15,396 nucleotides of DNA, taken from contig DAIDLJ010000021.1 in assembly GCA_027449585.1 (NCBI GenBank), positions 1-15,396 of the forward strand, in the 5' to 3' direction. Position 1 is the stretch's first letter. Every line of letters begins with the position of its first letter. The stretch comes from Microcaldota archaeon (GTDB lineage Archaea; Micrarchaeota; Micrarchaeia; Micrarchaeales; CABMGC01). The notes beneath the pieces were generated by a model. It searched no databases. It saw nothing but the letters and a program-made list of their open reading frames with translations, and was not told the origin of the DNA. Positions 1-6,129 of the stretch are shown piece after piece. Made by a program: the position numbers and the translations under genes.

Positions 1-1
1 T

Positions 2-1999
2 TACCTCTCAAGTTTGGTGCTTGGCGCATTTCTGTCCGAATTCTTCTTTTCAGAGTATGTCAGTCAAAGAGTTATACGATTTGCGATGGGTATTCCGATA
101 GGCTTCGCTCTTGCATCATATTCGGCGCTTGCGTTCAAAATACTCACCAAAGATTTTAATCAAGTCACTATCCTACTTGCTATCCTGCTAATGCTTGCTG
201 TTTCCGTCTCGGTATATGAAATCAGAGCGAAAAAGGGAAGACTCCTTGCCAAACCGAAAGGAATCAAACTGGAACTATTAAATGAATTCAAGGATTACAG
301 ATTCCTGTATTGCAGTATATTTCTGATATCTTTCCTTCTTATCATAATGCAGTACAAAGGATTATCACAATCCGGAAGCGGTCTAATCGGAGCAGATAAT
401 TATGGTGTAGACTATCTTTTCCATCTGGGCATAGGCAATTCCCTCATCCACAATGGCTTTCCACCAGGGTTTCCATACGCTGCCGGCGCAATAAATGTCT
501 ATCCATTTATACCTGATTTTTACTCTGCAATATTGGTTAACTCCGGAATGGGTCTTGTTATACCGTTCTACCTAATGAACTTCTTGCTCTATTTTAGTAT
601 CGTCGCAATAGGATCCTATCTCTTCTATGTGCTCTCAAAGAACCAACTACTTCCCGCATTTGCGATGATCATGTTTCTTTTTTGCGGAGAGGGCCTTAGC
701 CTTATTATCATGGGCATTTTGAATGCGCCAATCTTTCAGATGCAACCGTCTTCATTGTCACTTCTCTTGAGCAACCCCATTTTCCTGATAACGTATCCCT
801 ATTTCAACTTCGATATGCCCTTGATAAATAATTTTGCTCCACAACATGAGTATCTTCTGGGATTCCCTTACTCTTTGGTGATAATAACTATCGCATATAT
901 GGGATTTCTCAATGCGAAAAGATGTAAGTTGAATTACCGCACTTCAGCATTTTTGGGCGTTATGCTCGGTTTTCTTCCCCTTGTTCACCCACAATCATTC
1001 GTGGTGCTGATGCTTTTCGGTGCAGTGCTACTAACGTACACCCTGTATGCAAAAAAGGGCAGCGAGCGATTAGAGATGGCAAAGCACTTGCTGACAACAG
1101 CTATCATAGGTCTTGCAATAGCATCAGTAGAGCTATTGTTTATGCATTCTCAGCCACTTGGCGGCAAATTTATATCAAACGCCCTAACAAATCCGATATG
1201 GTACGGCAAAGGTGATAGCATTATTTGGCTCATGTTTCTCCATGTGCTCTTCTGGTTATCTGTATTTGGACCGATCTTGGTTATAGGTCTTGCCGGAATC
1301 TTCCTGATAAACCGAAGGCAGGTTCTGCTATTTATACCTCCAATAATAATGCTTGCCATATTAAATTTCATATGGTTCCCTCCAGGATTTGGCGATTCGA
1401 ACAAATATACTGTATACCTGGTATTCTTCCTCGCCTTCTCCTCAGCGATTGTTCTTGAAAAACTCTTGAAGAGCCGGCGGACTGCTTTTAAGGCACTTTC
1501 AGTTCTGCTATTTGTTAGTGTGATTTTCAGCGGATTATTTGGCGATCTGCGTTCGGACATAACTGCAGTTTATCCGGTGGCAGATAGCCTAGCTCTCAAT
1601 GCAAGTTCATGGCTTATGAATAACACAAATCCCAACTCACTATTCGTTACAAATTGCTATAAGGGCACATTCGATTTTCTACCTTCAATAGCGTCAAGGA
1701 ACACGCTGCTAGATATGGAAACCTATACCCTCCCAATAGGTATATACTCATATAACATCAATCTTGTTTCACAGAACATTGACTCGATGATGCAGAACCC
1801 AAGCTGCAACCTGATAAAGGAGTACAATGTGAGCTACTTTGTAGTTGATAGGCTAAATTACATGATTGGTCCGCAGGACTGCGTCCAGGCAAACTACAAT
1901 GCGCTTGCAAACTCCAATAATCTATCAATTGTGGCATACTTCCAGAATCAGACACTATCTGAGAACATAACTGTATTCAGAACGACTTGCGGATCCTAA
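2..1999 (+). CDS. GT-C-like polytopic membrane glycosyltransferase, 5' partial
   Basis: The frame is open to the left edge, so the true start lies outside the window; the TTG at 14 is only the first possible internal start. The visible part is a membrane protein of more than 660 residues with many hydrophobic segments over roughly residues 1-510. A soluble tail of about 150 residues follows, with several Asn-X-Ser/Thr sequons and Cys residues. After an early membrane segment comes the acidic loop GVDYLFHLGIG followed by a Pro/Gly-rich NGFPPGFPYAAG stretch. That resembles the first extracytoplasmic loop of GT-C lipid-linked sugar transferases, where an Asp is catalytic. The layout of multi-TM part plus outer C-terminal domain fits that superfamily. 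The likely role is transfer of a sugar from a lipid carrier to a surface glycan or protein, but donor and acceptor cannot be read. It converges on the GT2 gene with a 23-base tail overlap. The GT-C assignment is inference from motif and topology. Confidence 0.7.
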   Translation, partial: YLSSLVLGAFLSEFFFSEYVSQRVIRFAMGIPIGFALASYSALAFKILTKDFNQVTILLAILLMLAVSVSVYEIRAKKGRLLAKPKGIKLELLNEFKDYRFLYCSIFLISFLLIIMQYKGLSQSGSGLIGADNYGVDYLFHLGIGNSLIHNGFPPGFPYAAGAINVYPFIPDFYSAILVNSGMGLVIPFYLMNFLLYFSIVAIGSYLFYVLSKNQLLPAFAMIMFLFCGEGLSLIIMGILNAPIFQMQPSSLSLLLSNPIFLITYPYFNFDMPLINNFAPQHEYLLGFPYSLVIITIAYMGFLNAKRCKLNYRTSAFLGVMLGFLPLVHPQSFVVLMLFGAVLLTYTLYAKKGSERLEMAKHLLTTAIIGLAIASVELLFMHSQPLGGKFISNALTNPIWYGKGDSIIWLMFLHVLFWLSVFGPILVIGLAGIFLINRRQVLLFIPPIIMLAILNFIWFPPGFGDSNKYTVYLVFFLAFSSAIVLEKLLKSRRTAFKALSVLLFVSVIFSGLFGDLRSDITAVYPVADSLALNASSWLMNNTNPNSLFVTNCYKGTFDFLPSIASRNTLLDMETYTLPIGIYSYNINLVSQNIDSMMQNPSCNLIKEYNVSYFVVDRLNYMIGPQDCVQANYNALANSNNLSIVAYFQNQTLSENITVFRTTCGS

Positions 2000-2744
2000 A
2001 TCTGTAGAAAAGCCTAGCGATGCTCGGCACGAATATGTAAACGTCCTTTAGCAGCCGTATGATTCCGGTGCGACGATTTCTTCTCTCGCTCCATCTTATC
2101 GGAACCTCGCACATTCTCATCTTCTTATAATGTGCAATCAGTATCGTTTCCGTGTCCCAAGCCCAGTGATCTTCTTCCGAGTCCCTGTAGATCTCATTGA
2201 ACGCCTTCTTGCTAAAGAGCTTAAATCCACATTGGTGATCAGTGACATTGTCGCCGAAAATCAAGTTTATCATTATGTTGTATGTACGCGAGAATGCCTT
2301 CCTAAGTGGAGGCCGCCGCAGTTTGCTGCCTAAGCTGTACCTGGAGGCAAGTACTACATCGTATCCGATCCTTTGCTTCTTTACCAGATCCTCTATGTAT
2401 GATACGCTCGGGCTCAGATCAGCATCCATATAGCAGTAGAGCTTGGAGTTGAACTTGCGCATTCCGTAAAGGACATCGCGTCCGCGCTTGCCCCGTATCC
2501 CAGACTCTAATATTTCAACTTTCGGGATGTGCCTTGACATGTCCTTCACAATGTCTATTGTTGAGTCCACCGAGTGCGCATCTATTATCACTATCTTGTA
2601 GTTCCTATACATCTTAGATAGCAGTCTGTTGGAGCTTGATATCATCTCCCTTATGAACGCCTCTTCATTGAATGTGGGTATCACAAGAAGGAAATCTAGC
2701 ATATAAATTACGTCCTGCGCGTGCCAAATGATGGTTGCATGCAT
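1977..2744 (-). CDS. GT2 family glycosyltransferase (dolichol-phosphate sugar transferase-like)
   Basis: A 255-residue protein with a GT-A fold of the DPM1/GtrB-like GT2 group. Visible motifs are the nucleotide-binding start LLVIPTFNEE (residues 19-28), IVIIDAHSVDST (51-62) in place of the usual DDGS-type loop, the metal-binding MDADLS (106-111), TDHQCGF (169-174), and a late WDTET...EVPIRW segment. It has no obvious C-terminal membrane helices, so it resembles the soluble or peripheral DPM1 type. Likely reaction: transfer of a sugar from a nucleotide donor to polyprenyl phosphate, supplying lipid-linked sugar to GT-C enzymes such as the convergent neighbour. The start at 2744 is supported by a TATA element centred about 25 bases upstream (leaderless); Met15 (2702) is an alternative closer to the conserved domain. 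Sugar identity is unknown. Confidence 0.85.
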   Translation of the reverse strand: MHATIIWHAQDVIYMLDFLLVIPTFNEEAFIREMISSSNRLLSKMYRNYKIVIIDAHSVDSTIDIVKDMSRHIPKVEILESGIRGKRGRDVLYGMRKFNSKLYCYMDADLSPSVSYIEDLVKKQRIGYDVVLASRYSLGSKLRRPPLRKAFSRTYNIMINLIFGDNVTDHQCGFKLFSKKAFNEIYRDSEEDHWAWDTETILIAHYKKMRMCEVPIRWSERRNRRTGIIRLLKDVYIFVPSIARLFYRFRIRKSF

Positions 2745-2764
2745 CTTCTACGTTAAGAAAGTAT

Positions 2765-2774
2765 TAATATATTA
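2765..2774. promoter_or_regulatory. Palindromic TATA element shared by divergent genes
   Basis: TAATATATTA is a perfect 10-base palindrome in the 48-base gap between the divergent GT2 and carbamoyltransferase genes. Its centre is about 25 bases from the GT2 ATG and about 23 bases from the carbamoyltransferase ATG. This is the usual archaeal TATA-to-start-site distance in both directions. Both mRNAs would then be leaderless. Confidence 0.6.
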
Positions 2775-2792
2775 TTAAGCAAAACGCTAATC

Positions 2793-4520
2793 ATGAGCAT
2801 TCTGGGAATACATGATGGCCACGATAATGGAGCTGCCCTAGTTCGCGCAGGGGAGGTCTTTGGAGCCATAAACGAGGAGCGCTTCACAAAGCTCAAGAAT
2901 GATGTCGGATTTCCAAATAACTCGATAGAGTACCTGATGAAGGATATAGAGATAAATGAGATAGAGAAGATCGCAATAGCACGGATAGACGGCGCAGCCA
3001 TATTCACACGGTTAATCCCAGAAATAGATGTCCAGAGGCGCAAACTTTTCAGGAGGGAGGTGCCCAAACCGTCCTCGATTAACCTTCAGATATCTAACAT
3101 AATATTCAAGTTTATACAGGAGCAGAGGCCGAAATGGTTCTGGAATCCCATCGGAAGGAGCGTTGGCGGTGCTGTCCTGGACAGGAGGCTCAAGAAGCTC
3201 GGACTTGACAAGAAGTTGGAATTTGTCGAACACCACACGGCGCATGCCGCAAGCGCCTACTACTCATCAGGCTTCAAGGAGGCGCTGGTGATAACGCTAG
3301 ATGGGGCGGGCGATGGGTTGTGCGGATCGGTGTCCATAGGAGACAACGGCGAACTCAGGAGGATAAATGAGTTCAAGGCCGGCGCGAGCCTAGGCATGCT
3401 CTATGGGGCCGCCACAGTTGCGTGCGACATGCGATTTAGCGAGGACGAAGGCAAGCTAATGAGTCTTGCAGCATACTCCTTCCCAACAGAGATAAAGGAG
3501 CTCAAGGACTACGTCTATTATGATGAGAGCAAGAAACAGCTGCTTAGCAATTCTGGCAAGAAGTACGAGTTCTTCATAGCTGAGCACATGAGGAACACGC
3601 TGCTATGGAAGAACAGCAGGGAGGCATTTGCATACTCTGTGCAGAAGTATGTGCAGGAGCAGGTTCTCAAGATAGTCAGGCAGCACATAAAGGAGACCAA
3701 TATACACAAGATAGCCGTTGCAGGAGGGCTTTTTTCAAACATCATAATAAACATGCTGATAAACGAGCTTCCAGAGGTCGAGGAGCTCTTCGTCTTCCCG
3801 CAGATGGGCGACGGCGGGCTGGCACTTGGCGCGGCATATTATATAGACTTCAAAGAGAACGGCAAGTTCAACAGGAAGCAGATAGACAATCTCTATTATG
3901 GACCAGAGTATTCCAATTCGCAGATAGAATCTGTGCTTAAGAAATACAAGAGGAGCAAGAAGATCTCTTATGAGGAGGTTAGCGACATCGCAGGGCATAC
4001 CGCAGACGCAATGCTCGAAAAAGGGGAGGTAGCTCTCTGGTTCCAGGGAAGAATGGAGTACGGGCCCAGGGCTTTGGGAAACAGGAGCGTTCTTGCTCTC
4101 CCCAATAAGCATGAGAGCAGAGACGAGATAAATCTCATAATCAAGAAGAGGCCGTACTATCAGCCATTTGCAAGCACCATACTGGAAGAGGACGCCAAGA
4201 AGCTTCTTGAACCTTGCATCGGCAAGAACAGGTTCATGACTGTGGGATATAGGATCCGCAAGGAGCACGAGGGCGATCTTGTTGCAGCATCGCACATAGA
4301 CGGAACTACAAGGCCGCAGATGCTTGGAGCAGAGAACAGGAGGTACCGCGAGCTTATAACTCGCCTGAAGAAGTCTAACGGCATAGGTGCCCTGCTCAAT
4401 ACCAGCTTGAACAAGCACGGCAGGCCGATGGTCATGGATCCTGAAGATGCGATCTGGACCTTGCTAAATACCGGAGCCAAAAATCTCTCAATAGGAGACT
4501 TTCGCGTTAGCAAGCGATGA
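2793..4520 (+). CDS. Carbamoyltransferase, NodU/CmcH/TobZ family
   Basis: A 575-residue protein, the full length for the family. The N-terminal half is an ASKHA/Kae1-like domain: ILGIHDGHDNGAAL (residues 3-16) with INEERFTK, the metal-binding EHHTAHAASAYY (146-157), TLDGAGDG (168-175), GGLFSN (311-316) and GDGG (339-342). The C-terminal carbamoyltransferase domain shows FQGRMEYGPRALGNRS (417-432) and ends with the typical LLNTSLN...PMVMDPEDA region. Family members form carbamoyl-adenylate from carbamoyl phosphate and ATP and transfer the carbamoyl group to a hydroxyl, usually of a sugar or a natural product. Beside two glycosyltransferases, the likely acceptor is a surface-glycan sugar; this is inference. 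The start at 2793 sits about 23 bases after the shared TATA palindrome and has no Shine-Dalgarno sequence. Confidence 0.93.
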   Translation: MSILGIHDGHDNGAALVRAGEVFGAINEERFTKLKNDVGFPNNSIEYLMKDIEINEIEKIAIARIDGAAIFTRLIPEIDVQRRKLFRREVPKPSSINLQISNIIFKFIQEQRPKWFWNPIGRSVGGAVLDRRLKKLGLDKKLEFVEHHTAHAASAYYSSGFKEALVITLDGAGDGLCGSVSIGDNGELRRINEFKAGASLGMLYGAATVACDMRFSEDEGKLMSLAAYSFPTEIKELKDYVYYDESKKQLLSNSGKKYEFFIAEHMRNTLLWKNSREAFAYSVQKYVQEQVLKIVRQHIKETNIHKIAVAGGLFSNIIINMLINELPEVEELFVFPQMGDGGLALGAAYYIDFKENGKFNRKQIDNLYYGPEYSNSQIESVLKKYKRSKKISYEEVSDIAGHTADAMLEKGEVALWFQGRMEYGPRALGNRSVLALPNKHESRDEINLIIKKRPYYQPFASTILEEDAKKLLEPCIGKNRFMTVGYRIRKEHEGDLVAASHIDGTTRPQMLGAENRRYRELITRLKKSNGIGALLNTSLNKHGRPMVMDPEDAIWTLLNTGAKNLSIGDFRVSKR

Positions 4521-4550
4521 GGCTTTTCGTGCGCGCAGCGCATAATCAGG

Positions 4551-4558
4551 TTTAAATA
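4551..4558 (+). promoter_or_regulatory. TATA box of the L30e-S12-S7-EF-2 operon
   Basis: TTTAAATA, followed by CC, lies about 40 bases before the L30e ATG, predicting a leader of roughly 14 nt. The 11-base context TTTAAATACCT differs by one base from the boxes before L7Ae and RNase P RNA. Confidence 0.65.
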
Positions 4559-4594
4559 CCTTTTGAAAGAATATCTACTTGCTATTTCATACGG

Positions 4595-4927
4595 ATGAAT
4601 GGCAGTTTTAAAGTCAGAGATGATAGCTTGGCTGATTTAAGCAACGACGTTAGGCTGGCAGTAGACACGGGAAAGGTCAGCTTGGGCTATCGCGAAGTAA
4701 TAAAAGCGGTCAACACAAACTCCGCAAAGGTCGTCGTGGTCGCTGAGAATGGAAAGAAGTCAGTGATAGACGACATAAACCATATCTGCAAGATTGCGGG
4801 AATAAAGCTTGTGAGCTTCAAGGGAGGCTCGCTGGAGCTAGGTACAGTGTGCGGTAAGCCGTATTCTGTGAATAGCCTTGCTATAATAGAAGAGGGCAAC
4901 TCAAAGATAGTTACCGAAGAATATTAA
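4595..4927 (+). CDS. rpl30e: Large-subunit ribosomal protein L30e
   Basis: A 110-residue protein of the L7Ae/L30e fold. Recognisable family blocks are LRLAVDTGK-like VRLAVDTGKVSLGYREVIKA (residues 21-40), a central VVVVAENG, and the C-terminal ELGTVCGKPYSVNSLAII, which is close to the usual ELGTLCGKPFRVSALAII. L30e binds 23S rRNA in the large subunit and in other lineages also contacts kink-turn RNA. It is the first gene of the operon and has its own TATA box. In many archaea L30e follows the RNA polymerase genes and precedes nusA and rps12; here no polymerase gene is upstream and nusA is missing. An extra N-terminal stretch of about 15 residues precedes the conserved domain. Confidence 0.95.
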   Translation: MNGSFKVRDDSLADLSNDVRLAVDTGKVSLGYREVIKAVNTNSAKVVVVAENGKKSVIDDINHICKIAGIKLVSFKGGSLELGTVCGKPYSVNSLAIIEEGNSKIVTEEY

Positions 4928-4937
4928 TGGTGTATAT

Positions 4938-5366
4938 TTGCCAAAAGGAGAATTTGCAGCAAAAGAACTCATAAGGAAGAGAAAGAGATACAGGATGCTC
5001 AAGAAGTGGTGGAAGAGGAAGTTCTTCAAGCTCAAGGCAAAGCACGATCCGGTTGGAACAGTTCCAATGGCAAAGGCGCTTGTGCTCCAGAAGTTCGTGC
5101 TCCAGCAAAAGCAGCCTCACTCAGGACTTATAAAGTGCGTCAGAGTGCAGCTTGTCAAGAACGGCAAGACAGTCGGCGCGTACGTTCCATACGACGGAAC
5201 GATAAATTTCATAGAAGAGCACGACGAAGTTACGATTCAGGGCATGGGCGGCTCGCAAAGAGGCCAGATGGGTAGCATACCTGGGCTAAAATACAGGGTA
5301 ATTGCGGTGAATGGGACAGATATCTGGCAGATCGTAAAGGGAAAGAAGGAGAAACCTAAGAGATGA
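4938..5366 (+). CDS. rps12: Small-subunit ribosomal protein S12 (S23e family), divergent decoding loops
   Basis: A 142-residue protein from a TTG start at 4938, 10 bases after L30e; no in-frame ATG or GTG is available upstream. The family is clear from IKCVRVQLVKNGK, VPYDGTINFIEEHDEV and the C-terminal IPGLKYRVIAVNG...KKEKPKR. S12 sits at the decoding centre of the 30S subunit. Two loops that are almost invariant across life differ here. The PNSA loop reads PHSG (residues 60-63), with IK where RK is usual. The Asp of the archaeal KGDIPG loop is Ser (S113, in GSIPG). The N-terminal part before residue 60 is also less conserved than normal. The gene overlaps S7 by 4 bases (ATGA). Identity is certain; the functional effect of the changes is unknown. 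Confidence 0.95.
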   Translation: MPKGEFAAKELIRKRKRYRMLKKWWKRKFFKLKAKHDPVGTVPMAKALVLQKFVLQQKQPHSGLIKCVRVQLVKNGKTVGAYVPYDGTINFIEEHDEVTIQGMGGSQRGQMGSIPGLKYRVIAVNGTDIWQIVKGKKEKPKR

Positions 5367-6127
5367 TTTTTATGGCAGAACACGAACAGCTCGCTGAAAA
5401 GAAGGAGGAAGTTCCAATGGTACCTGAGACTAGGTCTACAGAAGTTGCAGTCAGTGCCGCTGCTCCTGAGCAGCCAAGGCGCAGGGCGCCTGCGAAGGCT
5501 AAGAACGTGGAGATGCTGCAGGAGGAGAATCTCCTGTTCCAGAAATACGATGTCAAGGGTCTTGCGGTGAACGATGCAAGTCTTGAGAAATACATAAAGC
5601 TCAGCAAGAGGTCCTATCCAAACATATTCGGAAGGAGAAAGTACCATGCATATTACTTATCCCACGTTGACGTCGTTGAAAGGCTCATAAGCAAGATAAT
5701 GAGGGGTGGCACCGGAAAGAAGATCTCCGGAAAGGTCATAAGAAGGAAGGGCGCCCTTCAGGGAAAGAAGCTTAAGGTAATGCACATACTTGAAGAGGCA
5801 TTTGAGATGATCCAGAAGAAGACCAACAAGAATCCTGTCCAGGTACTTCTAGAAGCTGTCCAGAACGCCGCTCCGATAGAGGACACTACAAGAGTCAGAT
5901 ATGGAGGCATAAGCTACAATGTCGCGGTAGGGATAAGCTCGCAGAGAAGGCTTGACGTCGCGCTGAGGAATGTTGCGCTAGCAGGTCTTATGTCATCATT
6001 CAAGAACAAGAAGACACTCGCAGAGGCTCTTGCAAACGAGATAATACTTGCATCCACAAACAGCCCTGATAGCTACGCGGTGAAGAAGCGAGTCGAAGTG
6101 GAGAGAATAGCCAAGAGGGCAAGGTAA
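5363..6127 (+). CDS. rps7: Small-subunit ribosomal protein S7
   Basis: A 254-residue protein; archaeal S7 is usually near 200. The conserved part starts near residue 58 with LLFQKYDVKGLAVND. It includes GRRKYHAYY, VERLISKIMRGGTGKKISGK, KTNKNPVQVLLEAVQNAAP, TRVRYGGISYNVAVGIS and SQRRLDVALRNVALAG. S7 nucleates assembly of the 30S head and contacts the E-site tRNA. Residues 1-55 are an extra low-complexity tail rich in Glu, Ala, Pro and Lys/Arg. The ATG at 5363 overlaps the S12 stop (ATGA) and has AGGAG 12-16 bases upstream; an ATG at 5372 would shorten the protein by three residues. Two bases separate it from EF-2, so it is co-transcribed with both neighbours. Confidence 0.95.
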   Translation: MIFMAEHEQLAEKKEEVPMVPETRSTEVAVSAAAPEQPRRRAPAKAKNVEMLQEENLLFQKYDVKGLAVNDASLEKYIKLSKRSYPNIFGRRKYHAYYLSHVDVVERLISKIMRGGTGKKISGKVIRRKGALQGKKLKVMHILEEAFEMIQKKTNKNPVQVLLEAVQNAAPIEDTTRVRYGGISYNVAVGISSQRRLDVALRNVALAGLMSSFKNKKTLAEALANEIILASTNSPDSYAVKKRVEVERIAKRAR

Positions 6128-6129
6128 GC

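Noticed and set aside
1150..1560. Minus-strand open frame in the GT-C-like gene
   Set aside because: It lies wholly within a coherent polytopic membrane protein on the plus strand and shows no recognisable motifs.
3735..4418. Minus-strand open frame of 227 codons inside the carbamoyltransferase
   Set aside because: The opposite frame encodes a fully conserved carbamoyltransferase; the shadow has no recognisable domain and no promoter.
4530..4542. Inverted repeat TGCGC-GCA-GCGCA before the L30e promoter
   Set aside because: Only five pairs with a three-base loop, just upstream of the TATA box and not followed by a T-run. It could be an operator or chance; too weak to list.
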